NCBI GenBank assembly: GCA_030686995.1 | Contig: CM060691.1 | Coordinates: 62,719,838 to 62,783,837 of the forward strand | Source of the DNA: Artemisia argyi | Taxonomy: Eukaryota > Streptophyta > Magnoliopsida > Asterales > Asteraceae | Length of the DNA stretch: 64,000 nucleotides | Reading direction: 5' to 3' | Shown: positions 12,193 through 22,268 of the stretch, in pieces | How positions within the stretch are numbered: position 1 is the stretch's first letter | Layout of the letters: every line of letters starts with the position of its first letter | The notes under the pieces: model-generated | Told to the model about the DNA's origin: nothing | What the model saw: only the letters and a program-made list of their open reading frames with translations | Databases searched by the model: none | Program-made: the position numbers and the translations under genes

Positions 12193-15100
12193 CTAATCAC
12201 AGTTATGCATGAAACTACTAGCCAATTTAAGCCCAATTCCATTGGCCAATTCATTAAGCTTCTCTTTCGCTAAAGCATTAGTGAATGGATCAGCTAAGTT
12301 ATCATCTGTGTGAACTTTCAGCAGATTTATTTCACCTTTGTTAACCTTTTCACGAACAAAGTGATACTTCCGTAGAAAATGTCTGGTGCCTCTCATGACT
12401 CCAGGTTCATTGGCAAATATGATTGCAGCAGAATTGTCACAATACATATTAATAGGTAATTAAATTGAAGGCATAACACCAAGCCCTGAAACGAGTTTCC
12501 TAATCCAAACAGCCTCCATAGCAGCTTCTGAAGCAGCAATGTATTCAGCTTCTGTTGCAGACATCGCAATTGTACTCTGCTTCTTGCTCCTCCAGTCTAC
12601 TGCTCCTCCATTAATAACAAAGACATAACCCGTCTGAGACTTCGAATCATCTTTATTACTTTGAAAAGGATGCATCGCAGAAACCTGTAACACAAAGTTC
12701 TGCAGCTGGATCTCCACCATATACCAAAAACATATCTTTTGTATTTCTTAAATACTTAAGAATATGCTTAACAGCAATCCAATGTTTTTCACCTGGATTC
12801 TGTTGAAATTGACTGGTAATATTTTGAGCAAACGCCACATCTGGCCTTGTGCACTTAACCGCATACATAATAGATCCTACAGCCGAAGCATAAAGAACTT
12901 TACTCATGCGAGCCACCTCAGCAGGTGTTGAAGTACAAAACTCATCACATAAGCCATGTTTTACTTCCATCTGCAAATATCATTTCTTGGAATTTTGCAT
13001 ATTGAATCTTTTCAATATTTTGTCAATGTAAGCACTTCGACTTAATCCAATTAACCGCCTTGATCTATCTCTATAGATTTTGATTCCCAGAATGTATGCA
13101 GCTTCTCCCAAATCTTTCATAGAAAAGCACTTTCCAAGATATGCCTTAACCTTTTGCAAACTTGGAATGTCTTTTCCCATGATCAATATGTCATCAACAT
13201 AAAGAATTAGGAAAATTACATTATCACTCCCACTAGCTTTGTGATACACACATGGCTCATCAAGATTTTGAGTGAATCCAAACTTTTTGATCTCAGCATC
13301 AAATTTTTTGTTCCATTGTCGTGATGCTTGCTTAAATCCATAAATGGACCTTTTAAGCTTGCATACACGATTTGGAAACTCTGGATTTTCAAACCTTTCT
13401 GGTTGTGCCATATCGATGTCTTCATCTAGATGACCATTTAAGAAAGCAGTTTTCACATCCATTTGCCAAATCTCATAGTCATAGTACGCTGCTATAGCTA
13501 TGAGAATCCTTATAGCTCTTATGTCTGCTACAGGAGAAAATGTCTCCTCGTAATCAATTCCAAAAGTTTGAGTAAAACCTTTAGCAACTAGACGAGCCTT
13601 ATAAGTGTGTGCATATCCATCAATGTCAGTCTTAATCTTGTAGAGCCACTTACTCCCAACTACCTTGGCACCAGGAGGTAAGTCTACTTTTTCCCAGACT
13701 TCATTATCATGCATGGATTGTATTTCCCCATCCATAGCAGCTTTCCATTTAACCTTTTCAGGACTATTAATGGCAGCTCTATAACTAGTAGGTTCATTAA
13801 GATCCCCTAGTAAATGCTCATCAACCTCTACATTAAGAGATAGATGGTCAGGAGCTTTCACAGATCTTGAAGATCTGCGAATGGGAACTACTTCAACTTC
13901 CGGTGGAGGACCCAGACTTTCCGGTTCTAAAGGAAGTGTGCTAGTGTTTTCTGAAGGTAATGCATTATCTAGATCATATTCTAGATTATATACTCTCCCA
14001 CTGACTTCTTGAATTACAAAATCACTTTCAAGAAAGTCACCATATCTAGCAACAAACACTTTGTTCTCAGGTGGGTAGTAAAAGTAGTAACCAATTGTTT
14101 CCTTTGGGTATCCTACAAAAATGCACTTTACAGATCTTTGTTGGAGTTTATCTTGTGAGTCACGTTTAACATACGCCTCACAACCCCAGACCTTTAAATA
14201 AGACAAGTTCGGAGCTTTTCCTATCCACATCTCATATGGAGTCTTATCAACCTTCTTAGTGGGAACCATATTCAAAATACTAACAGCTGATTCAAGAGCA
14301 TAATCCCAAAAAGACAAAGGAAGATTAGTAAGATTATACATTGATCGAACCATGTCCAACAATGTACGATTCCTTCTCTCAGATACACCATTTTGTTGTG
14401 GAGTATATGGAGATGTGAGATTCTGGACAATTCCATTCTCAGTTAAGAAATCTTTAAAATCTTGACTAAGGTATTCACCACCTCGATCAGAACGAAGAGC
14501 TTTAATCTTCTTTCCCAATTGCAATTCTACTTCTGCTTTGAAAACTTTAAATGTTTCAAACACCTCATGTTTATGCTTAAGTAAATAAACATAACTATAA
14601 CGGCTGAAATCATATGTAAAAGTTAAGAAGTAAACAGCACCTCTCCTTGACACATGTCTAAGTGGTCCACATACATCCGTATGTATCAAACCAAGTAGAT
14701 CTGAAGCTCTTTTCATATTGTTATGAAAAGGTTTCTTCGTCATCTTCCCAGAAATACAAGACTCACACTTATCAAATGACTCATCATTGATATTCTTCAA
14801 AAGCCCATCACGTTGCAGCTTTTGCATGCGAGTCTTGCCTATATGGGCAAGTCTATAGTGCCAAAGGTAAGACGAATTCAAGTCATACTTCATTCTCTTA
14901 CTTATGTTGTACATCGAATTATTATTATTGTTGTTGGTCATGCAATCATTCATTTCAATTTCAAACACACCATTTAAAATAAAATACACCATTTAAAGAA
15001 ACAGAAATTTTATTGCCATCAATAGTATGAGTAAAACCAAGATCCAACAAACATGAAAAGGAAACAACACCTCTAATTATAGAAGGTGCATAATGACAAT

Positions 15101-15286
15101 TGTTTAAACAAAGTACTAAACCCGAAGGTAAAACTAAATTAAACACTCCTATGGCTTCAACTGCTGCTTGTGCTCCATTGCCCACATGCAGAAATTGCTC
15201 CCCATAAGCTAGTCTCCTTTCCTCTCTAAACCCCTGTAGTGTATTACAAATATTAATACCACATCCAGTATCATATACCTAGGAAT
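12193..15286 (-). pseudogene. Copia pol pseudogene (Angela-like): protease, integrase, RT, RNase H
   Basis: Degraded pol on the - strand. The protease motif DTGCG is near 15270. A frameshift near 14990 leads into a 670-codon open stretch (14992-12980) with the GAG-pre-integrase HHCC region, integrase residues in HTDVCGP, RSDRGGEY and PQQNGVSERRNRT, and RT with KTAFLNGHLDED and YVDDILIMG (about 13180-13205). A stop at 12980 and a further break near 12660-12720 split the RNase H (SATEAEYIAASEA at about 12530-12570). One more stop near 12460 precedes the C-terminal part. It cannot encode a full polyprotein. Which lesions came first is not determined. Confidence 0.92.
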
Positions 15287-15312
15287 TTAATTTATGAGAT
15301 AAAGTAAATAAT

Positions 15313-16245
15313 TCAATGACAAATAAGTTTACCTGAAGTACTGGCGCCCATGTACCCAGCCTTCTTAACCTTATTGTTTCGCAAGTCATCGAGATAAAGA
15401 GGACAATTCCTCTTCCAGTGACCCATCACCTTGCAGTAATGGCATCCTTGATCCTTCTTTGGAGTATTATTCACAGGAGGGTTCTTCTTAGGTTGAGGTG
15501 GTTGATAAGCCATAACTTGCTTATTCTTATCAACCTTCTTCTTTCCTTTACCCTTCTTCTTGTTCGCATTTGGCTTGTTAATTCTACCCCCTTAAATAGC
15601 AAGTACTTGGGGCGTAGGAGCCTTTGGTGTTAACCCTTTCTCATAATCAATGAGCAGTGCGTGCAATTCACTTACTGTCTTCCCCAAGCAATGCATATTG
15701 AAGTTCCTCACAAAACCACTAAAATCCTTGTTAAGGGATCTATTGATTAAGTTCACAGCCATATCATTGTCATAGGGTTTCTTAAGTGTTTGTAGTTGAT
15801 CCATGAAACTTTTCATCTTTAACACATGAGCACTCACAGGTTCACCATCACCCTACTTACAACCATGTAGAGCCTCCATCAAATCGTAAATCTCTACATT
15901 TGATGGTTTCTCATATAGTTTCTTGAGTTCATCAATCATGTTCATGGGGAAATACTCTTCAAACTGCCTTTGAAGAGGTGTGGACATTGCCCCTAACATC
16001 ATTGCGGCCACATCAATATGTTCCTTACAAGCAAGATTCCATTCAGCCTCGGCAGCATCAGTAGCTGCATCGCCTTCAGGTTCAGCAGGACAAGGCGTTT
16101 TCAAGATTTCAAGTTGACCAGTTACTCGCAGGACAATCCTAAGTGAACGATACCAATCATTGAAATTCTCTGAGCCAGTCAATTTTTCTCGTTCAAAATA
16201 AGTTTTGAACACAGAACGAACGTTGGTGTTATCAGTTTGAGCCAT
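15313..16245 (-). pseudogene. Copia gag pseudogene (Angela-like)
   Basis: One reading frame from ATG at 16245 to 15313 with two internal stops: TAG at 15855-15853 and TAA at 15594-15592. Both are explained by single C-to-T changes of Gln codons. The N-terminal part has the Copia capsid wording (LTGSENFNDWYRSLRIVLR). A CCHC knuckle, CHYCKVMGHWKRNC, lies near 15400-15440, preceded by a Lys-rich linker. Pol follows in another frame after 15313. Confidence 0.88.
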
Positions 16246-17163
16246 TTCTACAGATAAAGAAAGTTCAAAACATTAGTATTTTTGATAATACAATTTTTCA
16301 AGAAAATTAAAATACCCAAGGAAATCATATCCATAGAATAATCTTGAAAACTAGGATCCTCCATAAACATAGTTTCATCACATCAGTTGATCTGCTAGTA
16401 ATGAAAGTATAATATGAGGTAACTTGTCGTACAAGTACTTGGCATAACATTTGTCCAATTCCTAGATATATGGGATTTACAATCACAAAACATTTGTATT
16501 GTAAGCATGTTTAGTCCCCATCTTAATGCCTTGAGTCCAAGATCTCACTTACTACTCAATTTAAGTCGTCTAACTTAAAAACTGTAAACTCACAAATCCA
16601 TTACATCAGTTGATCTGCTAGCAATGAATTTATGAGATTTACCTCTCCATTGCAATCTCGTCAAGTTCTCACATGACGTAAATTACAACTTCAAGTGTTC
16701 TTAATTAGATGACATTTGACTTATAAGGGTATTAATTTTGATGTGATCAAAATAATGTATGAAGCATGCATACAACTTCATAAAATTGGTTTTACAAAAC
16801 ATTTTTATTACCAATTTGCTAAGAGTAAAATAACAAAGTTTTGATTGAGGTATCAGGTTCACCAATTAAAGAATTACCAACAATTATCGTCCACTATATC
16901 GTACTTTTGCATAAGCCATAAGGCTTAGTGTTTCGGATAATCATTGTGGAATTGTGGTGAATTCACCCTTAAGATGACAATGTACGTAATATAGTGATAT
17001 AGGTAAGTCTAGGGTCGGCAACCAGGCAGTAGTAGAGAACCGGTAGGTGCATGAGCTTTAAAAACCCCTCTCTACAAGTACGTTGGATGGCAACCTTCGG
17101 TCCGCCTTTCACACACTATGTACAAAAACATCAATCAACCAATTCTTTGAAATTTACTCTTAA
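16246..17163 (-). other. Angela-like element leader region up to the gap
   Basis: About 918 bp upstream of gag without an ORF. It holds two imperfect copies of ACATCAGTTGATCTGCTAG at about 16380 and 16603. No primer-binding site or LTR match is recognisable before the N run. Confidence 0.6.
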
Positions 17164-17663
17164 NNNNNNNNNNNNNNNNNNNNNNNNNNNNNNNNNNNNN
17201 NNNNNNNNNNNNNNNNNNNNNNNNNNNNNNNNNNNNNNNNNNNNNNNNNNNNNNNNNNNNNNNNNNNNNNNNNNNNNNNNNNNNNNNNNNNNNNNNNNNN
17301 NNNNNNNNNNNNNNNNNNNNNNNNNNNNNNNNNNNNNNNNNNNNNNNNNNNNNNNNNNNNNNNNNNNNNNNNNNNNNNNNNNNNNNNNNNNNNNNNNNNN
17401 NNNNNNNNNNNNNNNNNNNNNNNNNNNNNNNNNNNNNNNNNNNNNNNNNNNNNNNNNNNNNNNNNNNNNNNNNNNNNNNNNNNNNNNNNNNNNNNNNNNN
17501 NNNNNNNNNNNNNNNNNNNNNNNNNNNNNNNNNNNNNNNNNNNNNNNNNNNNNNNNNNNNNNNNNNNNNNNNNNNNNNNNNNNNNNNNNNNNNNNNNNNN
17601 NNNNNNNNNNNNNNNNNNNNNNNNNNNNNNNNNNNNNNNNNNNNNNNNNNNNNNNNNNNNNNN
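17164..17663. other. Assembly gap, exactly 500 N
   Basis: The round length marks a scaffolding placeholder, not a measured distance. The left side ends inside an Angela-like leader. The right side begins in the middle of a Tat-like LTR whose other copy is 3865 bp long. At least 3.2 kb of LTR alone is missing here. Confidence 0.97.
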
Positions 17664-18294
17664 ATATACACAAGGACCTATTTTGTAAATTACCGAAAGT
17701 TGAGGGGTAGGATTTGGCATTTTTCCAATTTATTTTCAAGGATGTATTATGCCACATTATGAATAATGTAAGGTCCTGTGATGATTTTTCAATTTTATTT
17801 TCACCAGGGACTGAAACCGTCAAACTTTCAAACTTCAGGGACCAAACATGTAATTTCACCAAACTTTCTAACCAAGGACCAAACCTGCCATAAAAGATTA
17901 GTATAAGGACAAAATTTGTTTTTCTCAAAGTTTTAATATCCCAGGGATCATTTTTGATAATTTTCCAAACTTCAGGGACTAAACTTGACAATTTGTGAAA
18001 CTTTGCACCAAAGGACTAATTATGTAACTTTATGATTTAAAAGGACCTTTGGTGACTTTTTCAAGTTTTTAGAACGACCAGGGACTAGATTTGACAACTT
18101 TTGAAAGATGAGGGACTGAAACTGCCAATTATGCAAACTTTGTGCGTTTTTCATCTGTTTTTGATACTTTTGCATTTGAAACATGTAAAACATTTTCCTG
18201 GGATATTTTCACTATTTTGATTCATTATTGAGTGTTTTTAGATGTTTTGGCAGCTCAGAGAAGGTAAAAATGATGAGTATTTGCACACTCATCA
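17664..18294 (-). repeat. Tat-like element 3' LTR, part not lost in the gap
   Basis: Aligns without gaps to 25503-26133 and ends (plus strand) with ACTCATCA. It contains many degenerate copies of a CAGGGACTAAACTTGACAA-type unit about 35-50 bp apart between 17800 and 18125. Confidence 0.95.
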
Positions 18295-18311
18295 ATCCCC
18301 CACACTAAAAC
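18295..18311 (-). other. Polypurine tract of the Tat-like element
   Basis: On the - strand GTGTGGGGGAT directly precedes the LTR start TGATGAGTG. It would prime plus-strand DNA synthesis. Confidence 0.75.
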
Positions 18312-19083
18312 ATTGCTAGTCCCTAGCAATCTTTTGAGAAAAACTTAATGGATTTGAAACTCTTTACCAAAAGCCATCACTTCTGGAGTAGCCAGGTGTA
18401 AGAACTGTGGCACACCTGATAACCGTGTGATTTTGAGCAAACCACCAGCTGTAAACGGATTTGATTAGTCTTTACCAAAAGCCGTTTGCTTCTGGACTAG
18501 CCAACTCTTGATGGAACAGTCAACATCTTGGTGAGCTGATTACCAATTATGGATTTTCCACGGCCTTTACCACAAGCCATAATCTTGCGGGCTAGCCAGC
18601 TCATTTGCTTATGAGGATGCGGGGGAGCTGAGGAACCATACAATTTTTGGCAAATTGCCAGCCATCAACGGATTTGAGATGTCTTTACCAAGAGCCGTTT
18701 GCTCCTGGACTAGCCAATCCCTTTTGTCGGTTAGACAAGGCGGACTGATTACCAATAAAAATTTTGAGCTCCAGTGAAAAATTTTTGAAAAATTTTGGTC
18801 AAAAACGGGGGTATAAGATAGTAAAATGTGATAAAATTCGCTAGAATAGCGAATACCCCCCCCACACTAAGCATGAATATTGTCCTCAATATTCAAAGTC
18901 CCGGCTATTATGCCGACTCTTGGAACGTAAAAGGAGAACGCAACAAGCTGAATGTGGAAACACAATTTTGTTTTTCACTTTTGTAATCATAGCATGGGGG
19001 ACTCCCCCACACTTAGGGTGAAAACCCTATAAGCATGCTATTGTTTTTGTTTACCGAGTCGCTAGCTTGACTCGACCCCGAAT
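18312..19083 (-). repeat. 3' untranslated region of the Tat-like element with four degenerate repeats
   Basis: Four imperfect copies of a unit of about 35 bp (plus-strand CTTTACCAAAAGCCGTTTGC, then CTGGACTAGCCA) start near 18362, 18468, 18564 and 18680. They are separated by unrelated spacers of 60-80 bp. No ORF is present. Position 18858 has a C-rich tract. Confidence 0.75.
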
Positions 19084-21540
19084 TCATTTGTCCTTGGGGA
19101 AGCATGATGTGGAAGAACTTTCATTCAAGATGTTTGGATAAACATTTGAAGCACGTGAAAGTTCCACACCGATGAGACATAGTCCCGGCTCAAGATAATG
19201 ATACATGAAAATGCCAGGATCAAATATAGTGTCCTCACTCCCGAAGGAGTGAAGAACAGGAGAAGTCACCTTATAGGTGAAGAAAAGGAAGAAAACCATG
19301 ATGAAAATCGTGATAAGATCTTCTTCCTCGAAGGCAGGCTCATTAGCCTGATTTTGGATTTCAAAGGGTAAGCTCGAAAACATCCCGGGAGGGTGGGTGG
19401 GAATTTGCAAATTCTCATGATTGAGTGCATCTCCCCCCGGGTCATCATACTCCGGAGGAGTCATGATATGAGTGAGTTCACAGGAGAACTCATCAAATGT
19501 GAATGAAACATATTCTGGATTGATGTGCGTGAGTTCACAGGAGAACTCACCGAAGGTAAATGATTCATAATCAGGGAGAGAATTATGAGAATGAGAAGTG
19601 GTAATGCCACTAATCTTCTCTCCCATAGGATCAAAAGTAAAGGCTTCAAATTCCGGTATAGGGTCATCGGAGAGAATGTCACTATCCTTTATGGGGATAG
19701 GAGATGAAATAGGTTTCTCTTTGAAAGCCTCGATTTTAGAAATGAGGAGATTGACTTTCACTAATGTAGCACGAAGTGCTTCATCTTTGATTTCAGTGTC
19801 AATCTCATCATTCTCTTTTTCTAAGCTAACTAGCTCAGAAGGTAATCCTTCCACATGACTGATGTCTCCAGAAGATAAAGAATTTTCATCAACATGTGAA
19901 GTACTAAGCTCGATGTTGGGATTAGAGTTTAAAAGATTTTCAGTTTCTCCCATATCGGCTTCGAGATCAAGGAGACCATCATCATTTCCCAAAGGAAGTG
20001 GATTGATGTGAGTAAGTTCGTTTGTGAACTCCTCAATAAGAGGGTCAACATCCGAATGAGGCAATGGTGCCTCCTCATACTCAACTTCTCCATAAGATGT
20101 ACAATCATCATTAAAATCGGAGAAAGTCTCAAAATGATCTTTTGGATTTTCAGGGTGAGCAGGTAGATCACACACATGATCCAAAGTTCCCTGTGACTCT
20201 CTTGGGATTGGGACAAGGATCTCAGCACTAGACTTTATTAATTCGTCCGATTCCTTATTAGGAACAGTGCTAAGATGCTCATCCCCCATGATTAGAGAGT
20301 GAGTGTGAGCTTCGGGTGTGATAACAGTAGACTGAGGGAGTTGAGAAGGACTAGCAGTCATGGTTTCTACAAGTTCCATGATTTCTACTGCTAGAGATTC
20401 AATCATAATCTTTTCTCCCTGTATTTCTACTGAAGCAGTTTCAAGAAGTTTCTCAGATACCTTTGGGATTGGAATAAGGTTATCAATTTCCTCAAGAGGA
20501 TTGCTTTTGACTTCCTTGTCCCCCATTGGCAAGATATCTGAAGTTTTCTTAGGTTTTACCTCTTGAAATGGCTCATCCTCATCACTTTCATCCTCATAAT
20601 AAAATGAGTTAACAGGAGGCTTTTGTTTTCTAAGAATCAAATCCTTAAGACAGTTTATACTATCTTGAATGTTCTTGTTGAATTGAGTTTGATTCATAAT
20701 AAATTCAGCTCTAGCTAACTCGTCCTGAGACGGTGGTTGAGGGTTTGTGTATTGTGAGGGCTGGTTAAAACCAAATTCATGATTGTTACAAGGGACCTGT
20801 TCATAGACAAACTGATCCCTAATTTGACAATCAGAGCTGTAGTGAGGGCCTCCACAATACTCACAACAGTAAAACTGTTGAGTCTGGTTTGGTGTATTTT
20901 GATACGAAGCATTATTGAGATTAGGATAATATGATTCTTGCTCGTATGAATGTGATGGGTAGTTGGAAAAATTTGAGGAGTTGTTGAATGAGTTTTGATT
21001 AGGATCATAAGCAAATGAATTACTCGACCCACAAAACAAACAACTCCCATCTCGAATATCGTTACCACATTGTACACATGTACACCAACGACATGGAAAA
21101 CCGAAAAGTGGCTCACCACAACCAACACAAGGAATAAAAGCCGGAGGTGGGACAAGTGGTGTGCTCTTAGAGCTAGCAATTTCCACCACTTCCGTTATAG
21201 TCTCGGGTTTTTGTTTTTGATAAACGTGAAGATTGGGTAAGTCGTTATTTTCAGTCACTGCCCTAAGCTCAGTACGTTTGCTTGACAAACTTTTAACCGT
21301 AAACCGTGAAAGGTTAGGATCAATTCTTGACAATTTAGGAGCAATTGTGAGCTTAGGGGAAAGTACCGGGTCCTTAGTCATCCCGGTTTCATGATCCCTT
21401 TCCCTCACTGGAGAGGGAATAGGAATCGATGGTCCATCGTAATCAACACGACATCTCGATATCTTTGACAAGGCCACAAGTTTTTCAATGTTGCTCTCGT
21501 AGGCCCTTTGTTCAAAGAAATCGTCATCGAGAGATGTCAT
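19084..21540 (-). CDS. Gag-like protein of the Tat-like element (818 residues, intact)
   Basis: An uninterrupted ORF starting at ATG 21540. A TTG further upstream is in frame but is an unlikely start. The N-terminal 130 residues are basic and Ser-rich. A cysteine cluster near residues 138-175 (CVGCG, CRWCTCVQCG, CLFCG) looks like paired zinc ribbons. A CCHC-like knuckle, CEYCGGPHYSSDC, follows near 230 with CX2CX3HX4C spacing, the variant I associate with Athila/Tat gag. The rest is acidic, Glu/Ser/Pro-rich and probably disordered. A hydrophobic segment (LITIFIMVFFLFF) near residues 742-755 could span a membrane. No protease or pol domain is present. Similar proteins are common in Asteraceae retroelements. 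Its role in packaging or trans-mobilisation is inference. Confidence 0.85.
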   Translation of the reverse strand: MTSLDDDFFEQRAYESNIEKLVALSKISRCRVDYDGPSIPIPSPVRERDHETGMTKDPVLSPKLTIAPKLSRIDPNLSRFTVKSLSSKRTELRAVTENNDLPNLHVYQKQKPETITEVVEIASSKSTPLVPPPAFIPCVGCGEPLFGFPCRWCTCVQCGNDIRDGSCLFCGSSNSFAYDPNQNSFNNSSNFSNYPSHSYEQESYYPNLNNASYQNTPNQTQQFYCCEYCGGPHYSSDCQIRDQFVYEQVPCNNHEFGFNQPSQYTNPQPPSQDELARAEFIMNQTQFNKNIQDSINCLKDLILRKQKPPVNSFYYEDESDEDEPFQEVKPKKTSDILPMGDKEVKSNPLEEIDNLIPIPKVSEKLLETASVEIQGEKIMIESLAVEIMELVETMTASPSQLPQSTVITPEAHTHSLIMGDEHLSTVPNKESDELIKSSAEILVPIPRESQGTLDHVCDLPAHPENPKDHFETFSDFNDDCTSYGEVEYEEAPLPHSDVDPLIEEFTNELTHINPLPLGNDDGLLDLEADMGETENLLNSNPNIELSTSHVDENSLSSGDISHVEGLPSELVSLEKENDEIDTEIKDEALRATLVKVNLLISKIEAFKEKPISSPIPIKDSDILSDDPIPEFEAFTFDPMGEKISGITTSHSHNSLPDYESFTFGEFSCELTHINPEYVSFTFDEFSCELTHIMTPPEYDDPGGDALNHENLQIPTHPPGMFSSLPFEIQNQANEPAFEEEDLITIFIMVFFLFFTYKVTSPVLHSFGSEDTIFDPGIFMYHYLEPGLCLIGVELSRASNVYPNILNESSSTSCFPKDK

Positions 21541-22244
21541 TAGAATCAATTACGGGATAAGTGGAAAAAGTGAGAATCAAAATGATAGAGGGTAAAGGGA
21601 TGAAGAATCAAAAAGGTGAGAGGGTAAAGGTGAATATTTTTGGTATTTTCGGGAAACATGTTTAGTGCACATGCACCAAAAACAATTTTTCAAAACAAAT
21701 TTGAGGCAAAACCACAGTGAACTTAAACCAGAAATCACTAGTGAATGGCTTCTTTGAAAAAGGTACACCACTCACAGGGATATAAAGGCAAGTTTTAATC
21801 TTAAGTTTGGGAACTTATTATGGGTTTATTAATTAATTTGAAAAACTGCTTTAGGCTTACGGGTGTGTGTGCAGAAAACTTGGGAAATATTTTTGGAACT
21901 GATTCGTTAACCGAAATCGTCCCTTTAAGATTACTCGCAGGCTGGCGGGAGGAAATAAATGGATTCCTCTTCAGTTCGCAATTTAATGTCAGAACTTACC
22001 TTAAACCAACTGTTTCAGGTTGTAATCTTAAAGAACACGAAGTAATTTAACTTCACAGTTTGTTTTTGATTGTTTTTAATTTTTTTTTTTGGTGTTTCTC
22101 AACACTTCAGGAGAAGTGTTAATGAACGTTTTTTTGATATGATTAAGTTTTTACAAAAACTTTTTACAAATTTGTGTGAAATTTGTACAGGGAGGGTTTT
22201 GAAAACCACTAAACTTAAAACGATTTTATAAAACACGCAACAAC
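21541..22244 (-). other. Leader of the Tat-like element
   Basis: About 700 bp between the primer site and the gag-like ATG. It contains a T-rich stretch near 22080 and no conserved coding motif. Confidence 0.6.
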
Positions 22245-22263
22245 CTCCCCGGCAGCGGCGCCA
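22245..22263 (-). other. Primer-binding site, tRNA-Asp type (Tat/Athila class)
   Basis: The - strand reads TGGCGCCGCTGCCGGGGAG, matching the plant Tat/Athila consensus TGGCGCCGTTGCCGGGGA with one difference. It lies 5 bp inside the 5' LTR end. Confidence 0.9.
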
Positions 22264-22268
22264 AATTT

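Larger units (their letters stand above)
10790..17163 (-). mobile_element. Angela-like Copia retrotransposon, decayed, cut by the assembly gap
   Basis: Read on the - strand: gag, CCHC, protease, integrase, RT, RNase H (Copia order), then an 808-bp 3' untranslated region, a polypurine tract and a 3' LTR. The pol wording is characteristic of the Angela lineage (KHKHEVFETFK, AVGSIMYA, SATEAEYIAASEAAMEAVWI). Several stops and frameshifts make it inactive. The 5' LTR and primer site are not visible. They should lie beyond 17163, where the sequence breaks into 500 N. Confidence 0.88.

Noticed and set aside
17051..17991. Several long ORFs across 17051-17991 on both strands
   Set aside because: They are open only because they cross the run of N.
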